NCBI GenBank assembly: GCA_945868805.1 | Contig: CAMBMO010000015.1 | Coordinates: 1-59,443 of the forward strand | Length of the DNA stretch: 59,443 nt | Direction of reading: 5' to 3' | Source: Singulisphaera sp. GP187 | Lineage (GTDB): Bacteria > Planctomycetota > Phycisphaerae > Phycisphaerales > SM1A02 | Shown here: positions 1 to 9,106 of the stretch, in pieces | How positions within the stretch are numbered: position 1 is the first letter of the stretch | How the letters are laid out: each line of letters begins with the position of its first letter | Translations under genes and position numbers: made by a program | Notes under the pieces: generated by a model | The model's input: only the letters and a program-made list of their open reading frames with translations | The model's database searches: none | What the model was told of the DNA's origin: nothing

Positions 1-686
1 TCTGCGCTCGGCCCGAATTCGTACACGGTTGATGATCCCTTCGACGCAGGTTGACTTGCCACGCCAGCTCCGACGGTTCCCTCAAGTGTCAGCGGGAGGA
101 GTTGCATCACTTCGGGGACCTGACGCGATGCCGAAACAAATCGCATGTAGGCGACATGCACTGCATCGATCTTGCCGGCTACAAAGTCGGCCATGTATCG
201 ATCCGCAAGCGCGGCGACACTCTCAAATGATGGTTTGTCACCGAACGAGTGCCTTTGCGCGATCTCCATCTTCTGAAAGCGGAAGAACGAAACGGCTTTC
301 TTTCCCGCCGTCTCGACAATCATCTCTCGCTTCTCAGCGCGCCCCTTGCGAATCTCACTCATCGCAGTCCGCAGCACACTGCCGTTGTAGGCGCCACAGA
401 GACCGCGATCAGAACAAACGACGAGAAGAACCTCTTTCCCGATGGACTTCTTACTGGACTTGCCACCCGAAAACTTACTACCCAAGAGGGGATTGTCGAC
501 ATCTCCCGACGCGGCGGAAACTTCGGCGACGAGGGCACGAATCCGCTCGGTGTATGGGCGAGTCGCCTTGGATCTCTGCAGTGCCGCGGTGAACTTGGCG
601 GTCGCGATCATCTGCATGGTCTTGGTGATGCGCTGAATGGTTCGCACTGCGACCATGCGCTTCTTGATTTCACGGATTTGCGCCAT
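1..686 (-). CDS. atpG: ATP synthase F1 gamma subunit, 3' end beyond window
   Basis: Central rotor stalk of F1F0 ATP synthase, which couples proton flow through the membrane to ATP synthesis. Reading the minus strand from ATG 686 gives MAQIREIKKRMVAVRTIQRI followed by the TKTMQMIATAK segment, the conserved N-terminal helix of gamma subunits; the LLVVCSDRGLCGAYN segment is the conserved core signature. About 228 residues are visible and the C-terminal helix lies beyond the window edge. The gene follows the PhnP-like hydrolase by 15 bp and probably shares its transcript. Gamma is normally found directly behind atpA; here the upstream neighbours are a hydrolase and a thiamin gene, so the ATP synthase cluster is rearranged or split. 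Family assignment is firm. Confidence 0.93.
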   Translation of the reverse strand, partial: MAQIREIKKRMVAVRTIQRITKTMQMIATAKFTAALQRSKATRPYTERIRALVAEVSAASGDVDNPLLGSKFSGGKSSKKSIGKEVLLVVCSDRGLCGAYNGSVLRTAMSEIRKGRAEKREMIVETAGKKAVSFFRFQKMEIAQRHSFGDKPSFESVAALADRYMADFVAGKIDAVHVAYMRFVSASRQVPEVMQLLPLTLEGTVGAGVASQPASKGSSTVYEFGPSA

Positions 687-701
687 AAGGAGTTCGGGAT
701 A

Positions 702-1592
702 TTAGCAAGGTGTTCGAGGCAAGCGCATCCCATCGAATCCAAGCGCCATTCCAGGGGGCAGACCGGGGTCGACATCGCAGTGGCGGACATCGTGCGACAT
801 ATGGACAAAGACGGTCGTTTCGGCGGCGATTTCACGCGCGTGGGCCACCGCCTGCTCGACGGTGAAGTGCGTGGGATGAGCGCGAAATCGCAACATGTCG
901 AGCACAAGGGTTCTCACCCCCCGCAAGTGGACATACGCCTCGGGAGGAAACCCCGAAACATCGGTGCAGTACGCGAGCGGAAAGAGACCGCTCCCTCCGC
1001 TCTCATCGGTGCCACTTCCGTCGCCACCGTCGACGGCGTCCATTCTCCACGCCAGTACCGGCTCGCGACCGTGAAGAACAGTGAACGGCGTCGCGCGGAT
1101 TCCGTGCCGTTCAACGGCGACCCCAGCTTCGACGTGGAGCGGGATCACATCCGCGATGAACGAGCCACGCGCGTGCTTGTGTTTGTGAAAGATGTACTGA
1201 TAGACGCGCTGCAAGTCGACCATCGTTTCGTGGTCGGCGAAGAGTTCGATCGGTGCCTGCATAAGCGCGTTGTATCGCCTGACTTCGTCCAGTCCCCACA
1301 CATGATCCATATGCGAATGCGTCACGAAGATCCCATCGCAGCGCGCCAGACCACTGCGAAGTGCCTGCTCCCGGTGGTCGGGTGAGACATCCAGAAGCCA
1401 AACGCGCTCGATGCCGAGCGGGTCTCGAAATCGCAAGACCGCGCTCGTGCGCAGACGGCGATCGTGCGGGTCGGTCGATGTGCAAGTCGCACACTCACAA
1501 CCGATCACCGGCACACCTGAACTGGTGCCAGTCCCGAGCAACTCGAGTTGCGCTTGGCTCACGCGACCCCCGGGCATGGACGTCTGCCTCAC
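702..1592 (-). CDS. PhnP-like metallo-beta-lactamase-fold hydrolase
   Basis: A 296-residue member of the metallo-beta-lactamase superfamily, closest in layout to PhnP-type cyclic phosphodiesterases and the RNase Z-like group. THSHMDH is the metal-binding HxHxDH motif. Near the N-terminus GTGTSSGVPVIGCECATC carries three close cysteines (32, 34, 37), resembling the structural zinc site of PhnP. The conserved late His lies in the FVHMSHD segment. The GTG start at 1592 overlaps the stop of the thiamin gene (GTGA), so the two are probably translationally coupled, and atpG follows by 15 bp. No phn genes are nearby, so a phosphonate role is not supported; the substrate is unknown. Confidence 0.82.
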   Translation of the reverse strand: MRQTSMPGGRVSQAQLELLGTGTSSGVPVIGCECATCTSTDPHDRRLRTSAVLRFRDPLGIERVWLLDVSPDHREQALRSGLARCDGIFVTHSHMDHVWGLDEVRRYNALMQAPIELFADHETMVDLQRVYQYIFHKHKHARGSFIADVIPLHVEAGVAVERHGIRATPFTVLHGREPVLAWRMDAVDGGDGSGTDESGGSGLFPLAYCTDVSGFPPEAYVHLRGVRTLVLDMLRFRAHPTHFTVEQAVAHAREIAAETTVFVHMSHDVRHCDVDPGLPPGMALGFDGMRLPRTPC

Positions 1593-2635
1593 AAAAAGAC
1601 CTCTCGGAGCGTGGCGACTTGTGCGCCGGGATCATCGGCGCCACAAACGCACGATGAGACCGCGACGCCAAGACAGCCAACCGCACGGAGCGCAGGTGCG
1701 TTGTGAGCGGTGATCCCTCCGATGGCGAGGTGAGGTTGCGATGGCCATTTCGATGCGAACTCGCGCATCCACTCTGGACCAGACGGCAGTTGATCGGGCT
1801 TCACGGTCGATGCAAACATCGCGCCGACACCGCAATAGTCAGCCCCTGCTTCGATCGCAGCCATCGCCTCGGCGCACGAATGCGCCGTCGCACCGACGAT
1901 CAGGGCGCGACCCGCAATTCGGCGAGCGTCCGCGATCGAGAGGTCGGATACTCCCAAGTGAACGCCGTCTGCCTCGGCCGCAAGCGCGATATCAATGCGA
2001 TCGTTCACGATCACCGCCGCGGCGCAGTCGTGCGCATCCGCGACCACCGTGCGCACATGGGCGACCAGTTGCGCGGTCGACCAAGTGCCTTCATCGAATT
2101 TCTCGCGAATCTGAATGCAATCGGCGCCGGCCGCCAACGCGGCGCGAAGCACGTCACGCCAAGGTCGCTTGCACAGAGACCTCGTCAACAACAAGCAGAC
2201 TTTCCATTGCCGTGCTTCGCTCGTTCGCAGGGCGAGCACGACTTGCGCATTCAACTCGTATGCTCGGTATCGAAGTGACTGAATCGCCGATGCGCTCGAG
2301 TGATCCTGCGCGACCAGCTTCACCCCCTCTTCGAGACTTCGGAGTGCCTCGGTCAGTCGCGATGCGTTCGCCGCTGCGATATCCGCGACGCCATTTCGAA
2401 TCGACTCGTTCGCTCCTTCGATGGTCGTTCCCACATCGCTGAGAAGATCTCGATTCGCTTCGCGCCAGCCGGACCTGAGCCCTGCGAGTGCGCAGACGAT
2501 GTCGTGACGCAACGACTTGTATCCCTCGGTCAATGCGGAGTTCTCGACGCAGAACCTCGCGAGGTCCTCGAGCACTCGTGCGGCTTCGATTGCTCGATTT
2601 GCCGCCGCGTCGACCAGTCGAATCGGATGGCGCAT
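1589..2635 (-). CDS. thiE: ThiD2-ThiE fusion: HMP-P kinase domain plus thiamin phosphate synthase
   Basis: Bifunctional thiamin biosynthesis protein of 348 residues. The C-terminal half is ThiE, which joins HMP-pyrophosphate to the thiazole phosphate: [37 protein letters not shown] and AIGGI are the standard barrel motifs. The N-terminal half ([19 protein letters not shown], then a KSLRHD segment) matches the ThiD2 type of HMP-P kinase, known both alone and fused to ThiE. I start it at ATG 2635 (MRHPIRL), where similarity begins; an upstream in-frame start at 2752 would overlap the divergent superoxide dismutase gene and adds residues with no family resemblance. Its stop overlaps the start of the PhnP-like gene. 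No other thiamin gene is in the window. Confidence 0.88.
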   Translation of the reverse strand: MRHPIRLVDAAANRAIEAARVLEDLARFCVENSALTEGYKSLRHDIVCALAGLRSGWREANRDLLSDVGTTIEGANESIRNGVADIAAANASRLTEALRSLEEGVKLVAQDHSSASAIQSLRYRAYELNAQVVLALRTSEARQWKVCLLLTRSLCKRPWRDVLRAALAAGADCIQIREKFDEGTWSTAQLVAHVRTVVADAHDCAAAVIVNDRIDIALAAEADGVHLGVSDLSIADARRIAGRALIVGATAHSCAEAMAAIEAGADYCGVGAMFASTVKPDQLPSGPEWMREFASKWPSQPHLAIGGITAHNAPALRAVGCLGVAVSSCVCGADDPGAQVATLREVFL

Positions 2636-2685
2636 CAGACGAGAATAGTGCCAGACGCGCTCGACATCGCTATCCTCTCCATCCC

Positions 2686-3447
2686 ATGAACAAAGACGCC
2701 GCATCGCGCCGGGAATTTCTCGCTGGCGTGGCGGTCGTCGCGATCGCTGCAACGAATCGAACGGACATCGCTTTCGGAACGACCCTCAACAATTACGCCA
2801 ACACGGAGAACCACATGCCATTCACTCTTCCTGAACTCCCATACGCAGAGAGCGCGCTTGAACCGACAATCGATGCGAAGACGATGGTCATTCATCGCAC
2901 CAAGCACCATCAGGCGTATGTTGACAATCTCAACAAGGCACTCGATGGGCAAGCGGCATATGCGAATTGGACGATTGACGAAATCTGTCAGCAAATGGGT
3001 TCGATCCCTGAGACGATTCGCGTCGCCGTCCGCAACAACGGTGGTGGACATTGGAATCACTCGATGTTCTGGACCATCATGGCACCCAAGGGTCAAGGCG
3101 GATCGCCAAGCGCGGATCTCGCGGCGTCCATCGATAAGTCGTTCGGGTCAATGGACGCATTCAAGAAATCGCTCGCCGACGCTGGCATGAAGCGATTTGG
3201 ATCCGGTTGGGCGTGGCTCATCGTCAAAGGCGATGGCTCGCTCGCGATCACTTCGACGCCAAATCAAGACAATCCGCTGATGAAGGGCTTCGTCGATGTT
3301 GTGGGTACTCCGCTCCTCGGGATCGATGTTTGGGAGCACGCCTACTACTTGAACTACCAGAACCGCCGCGCTGATTATCTCGGCGCATGGTGGGATGTCG
3401 TCAACTGGAACGAAGTCAACCGGCGATTCGATACCGCGAAAAAGTAA
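2686..3447 (+). CDS. sodA: Secreted superoxide dismutase, Mn-type
   Basis: Iron/manganese superoxide dismutase of 253 residues, converting superoxide to hydrogen peroxide and oxygen. Metal ligands are in [25 protein letters not shown] and [15 protein letters not shown]. Gly before HWNH and Gln in the PNQDNPLM segment favour manganese over iron. Unlike cytosolic enzymes it has about 45 extra N-terminal residues beginning [16 protein letters not shown], a twin-arginine (Tat) type signal, so export of the folded enzyme is likely. It is divergent from the thiamin gene with 50 bp between the starts. Metal preference is inferred from those two residues only. Confidence 0.92.
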   Translation: MNKDAASRREFLAGVAVVAIAATNRTDIAFGTTLNNYANTENHMPFTLPELPYAESALEPTIDAKTMVIHRTKHHQAYVDNLNKALDGQAAYANWTIDEICQQMGSIPETIRVAVRNNGGGHWNHSMFWTIMAPKGQGGSPSADLAASIDKSFGSMDAFKKSLADAGMKRFGSGWAWLIVKGDGSLAITSTPNQDNPLMKGFVDVVGTPLLGIDVWEHAYYLNYQNRRADYLGAWWDVVNWNEVNRRFDTAKK

Positions 3448-3473
3448 TCGCCGCAGGCACCGCCCCACCGAGA

Positions 3474-4181
3474 TCACTTTGACTCGCGAACGCCTGCGAC
3501 CATCGCTTCGAAGTCATTCCGTGAGGCTTCGACCGTCGAGGCAGGTCCCACGAGTCGAATGAAGAGTGTCCCTGATGGCGCTTGGATAATCGCACCGAAC
3601 TGCGCCATTCCCGGTCGAGGAGCTGCCTGCCCCATCCCCTGGTACTGACCAGCGAGCTCGATCCACTTCACCTTCATGCCATTGACGGTTCGATCTTCGA
3701 TTTTTGCGACGGCTTCTGATCCGTCATCGGCGCGGAACTGACTGATCCAGCGTTTGACATTCATATCGATGGGACCGCCATCGCCAGCTGCAAAGACACT
3801 GAAGACCACTTCTGCCGCGCCTGCAGTTTCACCGGAACCAGGAACTGAATATTGCAAAGCACGAAACTGCATCGAAGGAGCTTCCCACTGCCACGTCACC
3901 GACTTGGGCATCACGAGCCCTGCGATTTCGACGATCGTCGGATCGCTTGCGGCGGTCGACAGACGCTGTGCAGCAGCATCGGCACGCGGAGTTGAAGTCG
4001 GCGCGCTCGCAGACCCGGTTGCGATCTGCGGCACCGCGATGTCGACGGGTTGTTGCGTCTGTGGCACTCTCGCGCTCGCGGAAGATTTCGTGATCGGCAC
4101 TGGAGGCTTCGGAGCAGGTGTTGCATCGCCGCAAGCGACAACGGAAATCGCGGCGAGCACAGCAAAGAGATTCGACTTCAT
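3474..4181 (-). CDS. Putative lipoprotein of unknown function
   Basis: A 235-residue exported protein. It starts at ATG 4181 with MKSNLFAVLAAISVVACGD; VVAC fits a lipobox, so lipid attachment to the membrane is likely. A Pro/Ser/Ala-rich linker of about 60 residues follows, then a compact domain (from about residue 75) containing TWQWEAPSMQFRALQYSVPG and a segment ending in VKWIELAGQYQGMGQ. I do not recognise the family; similar small proteins with an outer-surface location are common in planctomycetes. It converges on the dismutase gene with a 26 bp gap. Nothing in the context points to a function. Confidence 0.6.
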   Translation of the reverse strand: MKSNLFAVLAAISVVACGDATPAPKPPVPITKSSASARVPQTQQPVDIAVPQIATGSASAPTSTPRADAAAQRLSTAASDPTIVEIAGLVMPKSVTWQWEAPSMQFRALQYSVPGSGETAGAAEVVFSVFAAGDGGPIDMNVKRWISQFRADDGSEAVAKIEDRTVNGMKVKWIELAGQYQGMGQAAPRPGMAQFGAIIQAPSGTLFIRLVGPASTVEASRNDFEAMVAGVRESK

Positions 4182-4311
4182 GGTTGGAGGATAGGGTACG
4201 GTCGTCGAGCGAGTACACATTCGCTCGATTGCCACGACTCGAGCGATTCTCAACTCGAAAATTGCGCCCTTCGCTTGACAACAACTGCCGCGCTTCCGAG
4301 AGTAACAACGA

Positions 4312-4380
4312 GGCGTTGCACTGACTCCGCCTCCAGCGGAAGGGCGAGTGTTGACGCCTCAGGCCCTCGGGCCAAAGGAG
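4312..4380 (+). promoter_or_regulatory. Structured 5' leader of the GH18 gene with strong RBS
   Basis: The leader can fold into a stepped hairpin: GGCGT (4312-4316) with ACGCC (4354-4358), CACT (4319-4322) with AGTG (4347-4350), and TCCGC (4326-4330) with GCGGA (4336-4340). A second short hairpin, GGCC-CTCG-GGCC (4362-4373), abuts the ribosome binding site AAAGGAG (4374-4380), seven bases before the ATG. The ribosome site is clear; a regulatory role of the folds is inference and no known riboswitch class matches. Confidence 0.4.
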
Positions 4381-4387
4381 ATTCAAC

Positions 4388-6262
4388 ATGGTCGGTTCTT
4401 TCACTGCCGGGGATTCAGCATCGTTGTTTTCGCGTCTTCTTTCAGTCCTTTCAATCGTCGTCGCACTCGGCGTCGGATTCGCCACGAATGGTGCATCCGC
4501 AAACGCTGAATTGCCACGCGTCGAATTTGGCGTCGCCAACTCTTGGTCCGGCGGATACACCGGGTATTGCCGCATTTACAACGGCACCACTGCCGCCATC
4601 GACGGATGGACATTGCGCTGGCAAGGCGGGCCAAAGATCACGAACGCATGGAACGCCCGTGTGACCGCAAACGGCACAATCGGTTCAGCACTCGATGACA
4701 GATGGAACCGGAAGATCGCGAAATCCAAATCGGTCGAATTCGGGTTCACAGCAACCGGACGACTTGAGAAGAATGTCACCGGATGCACGCTCAACGGTGT
4801 ACCGATCACTGTCACATATTTCGGTGCGGTCGCTCCAACTCCCGCGCCAGTTCCTGCGCCAACACCGACACCAACACCAACACCAACTCCAACACCGGCA
4901 GCCAGCGTGAGCATCGGACTCGACAACGCATGGAACAACGGCTTCGTGGCGATAATCACTATTACCAACAAGCAAAGCACCGCGATCAACGGATGGAATA
5001 TCGCGTGGGTCGGCGGGCCCTCCATCAGCGATCTTTGGAATGGAACGCGAACAACAATCGGGACAACGACGACGGTTCGCGATGCTGGATGGAATGCGCA
5101 AATCGCGCCTGGTGGCAGCATCACGATCGGTTTCACCGCAGCGGGGACCTTTGATCCTGCCAGATTCTCCTCGGTCAAAGTGAACGGTGTGGCAGTCACG
5201 CTGCTCTCGAATGCACCGACTCCAACTCCAACACCGACTCCAACACCGACTCCAACTCCAACACCGACTCCCGCGCCGACTCCCACTCCTGCGCCTACTC
5301 CCGCCGATGCGTGGCCCGATCACTTCTTCGCGCCCTACGCCGATATGACGAACTGGCCACTCATCGACCTCGCAGCGGTCGCCAAGTCAACAGGAATCCT
5401 CCACTACACCGGTGCGTTCGTCGTCGCACGGCAGGGAAGATTGTGCGACGGCGCATGGGGCGGATACGACCCATATGTTCCCGCGCAGGGTTTTCTCGTC
5501 TCGCAGATCGCGGCACTGCGCGCACTCGGTGGCGATGTCATGGCATCGTTTGGAGGTGCCGCTGGAACCGAACTCGCCGGCGCATGCGGAAGTGCGACGA
5601 GTGCCGCCGCTGCGTACCAAGCAATCATCGATGCGTACGGGTTCACGCGGATCGATTTCGACATCGAGGGTCACTGGGTCGCCGACCGAGTGAGCATCGA
5701 GCGTCGATCGCAAGCGATCCGCATGTTGCAAGACACGGCGCGTGCGAAGGGTCGCGAACTGCGAGTTTGGTACACACTGCCAGTTCTCCCGCAGGGGCTC
5801 ACGCTCGATGGAGTTGCTGTTGTTCGCTCGGCACTTGCATGGGGAGTCGAGCTCGATGGTGTCAACATCATGACGATGGATTACGGCGCAGGTGCCGCTC
5901 CACCATCGCAGGCATCGATGGGGGTTTACGCCATTCGAGCAGCGGAGAGCCTCCACGCACAAATGCGCACGCTTTACAACGCTGCTGGTGATCCACGCAC
6001 CGACGCTGCACTCTGGCTGATGATCGGGCTCACCCCGATGATCGGGCAAAACGATGTTGCCGGCGAAATCTTCACACTCGCCGACGCCGTTCGCGTCTCC
6101 GACTTTGCGCACTCGAAGGGCATCGGAATGCTCTCCATGTGGAGCGTGATGCGAGACACAGCCTGCGCGGGTGGACCGAGCCAATGGCCTTCGTCGTTCT
6201 GCTCGGGGATCAACCAACCCATCGGCGAATTCGCTCGCATTCTTGGAAGTGGGCGCAAATGA
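4388..6262 (+). CDS. Secreted GH18 chitinase-like enzyme with two CBM2-like modules
   Basis: Extracellular polysaccharide-degrading enzyme of 624 residues. Order: signal peptide (hydrophobic stretch ending GASANA, about residue 40); a first CBM2-like module (VEFGVANSWSGGYTGYCRIY, then DGWTLRWQGG); a Pro-Thr linker; a second module (VSIGLDNAWNNGFVAIITIT, then NGWNIAWVGGP); a longer Pro-Thr linker at about 5215-5300; and a C-terminal glycoside hydrolase family 18 barrel. Its catalytic segment is GFTRIDFDIEG; the Glu is the expected acid, but the first Asp of the classical DxxDxDxE is Thr, as in some chitinase-like GH18 subgroups. Chitin or cellulose binding is inferred from the modules. Start chosen for its strong AAAGGAG ribosome site. 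Confidence 0.88.
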   Translation: MVGSFTAGDSASLFSRLLSVLSIVVALGVGFATNGASANAELPRVEFGVANSWSGGYTGYCRIYNGTTAAIDGWTLRWQGGPKITNAWNARVTANGTIGSALDDRWNRKIAKSKSVEFGFTATGRLEKNVTGCTLNGVPITVTYFGAVAPTPAPVPAPTPTPTPTPTPTPAASVSIGLDNAWNNGFVAIITITNKQSTAINGWNIAWVGGPSISDLWNGTRTTIGTTTTVRDAGWNAQIAPGGSITIGFTAAGTFDPARFSSVKVNGVAVTLLSNAPTPTPTPTPTPTPTPTPTPAPTPTPAPTPADAWPDHFFAPYADMTNWPLIDLAAVAKSTGILHYTGAFVVARQGRLCDGAWGGYDPYVPAQGFLVSQIAALRALGGDVMASFGGAAGTELAGACGSATSAAAAYQAIIDAYGFTRIDFDIEGHWVADRVSIERRSQAIRMLQDTARAKGRELRVWYTLPVLPQGLTLDGVAVVRSALAWGVELDGVNIMTMDYGAGAAPPSQASMGVYAIRAAESLHAQMRTLYNAAGDPRTDAALWLMIGLTPMIGQNDVAGEIFTLADAVRVSDFAHSKGIGMLSMWSVMRDTACAGGPSQWPSSFCSGINQPIGEFARILGSGRK

Positions 6263-6328
6263 AAGCGTGACATTCTCCGACTGCTCGCGCGTTCGCTCCG
6301 ACGAACGTGCGAGCAGTACCTTGATGGG

Positions 6329-7846
6329 ATGCCGCTTCGCCATGTCACCGCCGCTCGCATTTGGACCAGCGATTCAAGCGCGCCTTGGGCGAAGTGCATG
6401 ACGATCCAGAATGGTCGCATCGATGCACTCGATCACGAGGCACCCACGGCCGGCGAGACGCTCTGCCTCGACGGAGCGTGGATTCTTCCAGGGCTGATCG
6501 ACTCGCACCTGCATCTTCTGATGGGAGGACTCTCGCTCTCGCGCCTCGATCTCTCGGGGGCGCGTAGTCGCAGCGAATTCGAACAACTTGTCGAAGCACG
6601 CGCGGCGACCCTCCCGCAAGGTCAGTGGCTCCAAGCGTGGGGATGGGATGAGTTGCACTGGGGCGGCGAGAAGCCGACTCTCGATTGGCTGCGCACATGC
6701 GGGACACGGCCTGCGATTGCATGGCGATGCGATCAACACTGCGTGCTCGTAAATCATGCGGTCGTCGCATTGCTTCAGACCCGCGGAGAATTGGTTCCAC
6801 CAACGGGGCTCCTCTTCGAACAAGTTGCGTGGAACACTCTCGGACCGCACATCCCAAAAACCTCGCTTGCACTGCGCAAACAAGCCTGCGCCGAAGCGTG
6901 CGCGCATCTGCTCTCGGTGGGCGTCACAAGCGCTGGCGCGATGGAATACCTCGACGATATCGAGAACGTGCTCGTGCCCTGTCGCGATGGTGGCTCGCTG
7001 ACCGTGCGAATCCGCGCAACCGCGCTCGACCGCGAACGCCCGCTTCCTTTCTCTCGCGCGGGCGCGATCTGCGGCGACGACACTCTGCGCGTCATTGGAT
7101 TCAAGAGTTTCGCTGACGGCACGCTCGGCTCGTCGACGGCAAGCATGTTGGAAAACTATTGCGACTCGGGCGGATCTGGCGCACTCCTCGAGCACGCGCT
7201 CGACGGAACTCTCACCCCGTGGATGCGCGAGATTCTCGCCGCTGGATATTCGCCAAGCGTCCACGCCATCGGCGACAGAGCGCTCGCCGAAGTTCTCCGC
7301 GCCGCTCTCGAGTGCGATCCTGAAAAGCTCACCCGCTTCGAGCATGCGCAAACCATTCATCCAGAGACACTCGTGCACTACCGCGACCGAATCATCAGCA
7401 TGCAACCATTTCACAAGGCGACAGATGCTCCACTGGCGCGCACGCGACTCGGCGCGCACCGCCAAAACCGGTTCTTCCAGTTTCGCGAGTTTCTCCGCAG
7501 TGGCGCATGCCTTGCATTCGGATCCGACTGGCCAATCGTCACCGCCGACCCGCTGGAAGGAATGCGTATTGCAATCACCGGGTGTGCGCTCGACGGCAAG
7601 ATCCACGGCGCCGACCAGAATCTCACCCCAGGTGAAGCAATTACTGCATACACAACTGGCGCAGCGAAATGCCTCGGAGATTCCCGTTCGATGGGACGAC
7701 TCTCGCCAGGATCGTTCGCGGACTTCGTCGCACTCGACCGCGATCCATTCGCGTGCGACTGGATGAACGAAGTGCCACAAGTCGTCATGACTGTCGTGGG
7801 AGGCGAAATTCGTCACGACGCGCGTGCGCACGAAATCCGACCGTAA
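6329..7846 (+). CDS. YtcJ-type amidohydrolase
   Basis: A 505-residue metal-dependent amidohydrolase of the amidohydrolase-3/YtcJ group. GLIDSHLHL is the first metal site, FADGTLGSSTASML a hallmark of this group, HAIGDRA and FEHAQ follow, and GSDWPI carries the last metal-binding Asp. The C-terminal LSPGSFADFVALD segment belongs to the small beta-sandwich domain that flanks the barrel. There is no signal peptide, so it is probably cytosolic. The usual substrates of YtcJ proteins are unknown amides or N-formyl compounds; nothing in the neighbourhood narrows this. It follows the GH18 gene by 66 bp on the same strand. Confidence 0.88.
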   Translation: MPLRHVTAARIWTSDSSAPWAKCMTIQNGRIDALDHEAPTAGETLCLDGAWILPGLIDSHLHLLMGGLSLSRLDLSGARSRSEFEQLVEARAATLPQGQWLQAWGWDELHWGGEKPTLDWLRTCGTRPAIAWRCDQHCVLVNHAVVALLQTRGELVPPTGLLFEQVAWNTLGPHIPKTSLALRKQACAEACAHLLSVGVTSAGAMEYLDDIENVLVPCRDGGSLTVRIRATALDRERPLPFSRAGAICGDDTLRVIGFKSFADGTLGSSTASMLENYCDSGGSGALLEHALDGTLTPWMREILAAGYSPSVHAIGDRALAEVLRAALECDPEKLTRFEHAQTIHPETLVHYRDRIISMQPFHKATDAPLARTRLGAHRQNRFFQFREFLRSGACLAFGSDWPIVTADPLEGMRIAITGCALDGKIHGADQNLTPGEAITAYTTGAAKCLGDSRSMGRLSPGSFADFVALDRDPFACDWMNEVPQVVMTVVGGEIRHDARAHEIRP

Positions 7847-7861
7847 TCGCCACAAAATCCA

Positions 7862-8545
7862 CTACTGCACAGCCGGCAGAATCGTGACGACCCAAGCGAC
7901 GGCGACCACGGTTCCATGCTGAATCGATTCGACGACTCGGTCCATCACATTGGTCGAGAAGACGAGCATGAACACCGCAAGCAATCCAAACTGCTGAACG
8001 CCAGGCTTTGAGAAGAAGTTCAACGCCGTGTTCGAAAAGCCAGACAAGATGACCGATCCATCGAGAGGCGGAACAGGCAGCAGGTTGAAGATCATCAAGT
8101 ACAGATTCAGCCACCCTCCGACAATCAGAAACAGGCGAAGATTTCCTGCGAGTGGTTCCGCTTGCGGACCGTATCGAATGGCAAGAGCGCAGAGCACGAT
8201 GCAAAGGCCACTCAACAGCAGATTGACCGCCGGTCCCGCCGCCGCCACGATCGCCCATCCTCTGCGACCATTTCGAAATCGACTCGGATTGACCGGCATC
8301 AAGCCCCAAGCGATTCCCATAATCAATAACGCGACAAGGCTGAACCACCCCATGTGCACGATGGGATTGATTGTCATGTGCCCAGAATCGCGGGGGGTTG
8401 TGTCGCCTTCCCACATTGCAGCCCATCCGTGACCCAATTCATGCAACACGATGGCCGCGACGACCCAGAAAAGCCAGCTCATCAGAAGAACAGACTCGCC
8501 CGCTTGCCAGAGATCTCCAATCCACCATCCTGTCACAATTTCCAT
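7862..8545 (-). CDS. Site-2 protease family (M50) membrane metalloprotease
   Basis: A 227-residue integral membrane zinc protease. IVLHELGHGWAAMWEGD gives the HExxH zinc site inside the first core helix, and NLLPVPPLDGS is the characteristic NPDG-like third ligand region of the short, PDZ-less M50 group. Around five to six hydrophobic helices are visible. Such minimal site-2 proteases cleave within membrane segments, often of anti-sigma factors, but no partner is evident here. It lies convergent to the amidohydrolase with a 15 bp gap and divergent from the rpsP operon. Confidence 0.85.
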   Translation of the reverse strand: MEIVTGWWIGDLWQAGESVLLMSWLFWVVAAIVLHELGHGWAAMWEGDTTPRDSGHMTINPIVHMGWFSLVALLIMGIAWGLMPVNPSRFRNGRRGWAIVAAAGPAVNLLLSGLCIVLCALAIRYGPQAEPLAGNLRLFLIVGGWLNLYLMIFNLLPVPPLDGSVILSGFSNTALNFFSKPGVQQFGLLAVFMLVFSTNVMDRVVESIQHGTVVAVAWVVTILPAVQ

Positions 8546-8560
8546 CCACTCATGAGGGGC

Positions 8561-8588
8561 TTGAGCGTATCGGAATCTTCGCTATCAT
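8561..8588 (+). promoter_or_regulatory. Sigma-70-like promoter of the rpsP operon
   Basis: TTGAGC (8561-8566), a 16-base spacer and TATCAT (8583-8588) precede rpsP by about 140 bp. Hexamers and spacing fit a housekeeping sigma-70 promoter. No other candidate in the gap is as good. The leader to the start codon (about 130 nt) is long enough for regulation but shows no fold I recognise. Confidence 0.5.
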
Positions 8589-8726
8589 CGAGAGCTCGCA
8601 ACCCGCCTCCTTAAGATTCGTCGCACGGTTTCCAACGACTGGAACTCAACGACGAATCCGGTCGGTCCCGTCCAATCGGACGAACGGCTCACCGCAGGAA
8701 GCACGTCCAATCAGGGAGTCCCCCAC

Positions 8727-9068
8727 ATGGTCGTTCTTCGCCTCAAACGTTACGGTCGCACTCACTCGCCTTTCTATCGCCTCGCCGCCGCGGACAAGCG
8801 CTCCCCGAGCGATGGTCGCGTCATTGAGGAATTGGGTTGGTTCAGCCCCACAGCTCCGGAAGGTCAGCAGTGGAAGTTGAAGCCAGAGCGAGTCCTGCAC
8901 TGGTTGAATGTTGGCGCACAGCCATCCGAAACAGTTGTGTCGCTCCTTCGACGCGCCGAGATCCAAAATACGGTCGGACCCAAGGGTGCCCCGTCACTCG
9001 CGGCCATTCGTCAGAAGGCTCGTCGCAACGCACCAAAGAAGGTCAAGGCAGAACCAGCGAAGGCATGA
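8727..9068 (+). CDS. rpsP: Ribosomal protein bS16
   Basis: Small-subunit ribosomal protein S16, 113 residues. The N-terminal MVVLRLKRYGRTHSPFYRL and the RVIEELGWFSP segment are diagnostic. The C-terminal tail is basic and Ala/Lys-rich (APKKVKAEPAKA), slightly longer than the E. coli protein. First gene of the rpsP-trmD-rplS cluster, an arrangement conserved across bacteria (often with rimM between the first two; rimM is absent here). Confidence 0.97.
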   Translation: MVVLRLKRYGRTHSPFYRLAAADKRSPSDGRVIEELGWFSPTAPEGQQWKLKPERVLHWLNVGAQPSETVVSLLRRAEIQNTVGPKGAPSLAAIRQKARRNAPKKVKAEPAKA

Positions 9069-9106
9069 TTCGCAAAATTTCGCATGGGCGAATTCCAAAG
9101 TAAGTC

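Noticed and set aside
249-1385. Long plus-strand open frame
   Set aside because: It is the antisense shadow of atpG and the PhnP-like gene, which have clear family motifs; the plus-strand product has none.
4864-5300. Repetitive CCAACACCGA blocks as a possible CRISPR or minisatellite
   Set aside because: They encode the Pro-Thr linkers between the CBM and GH18 domains in frame; no spacers are present.
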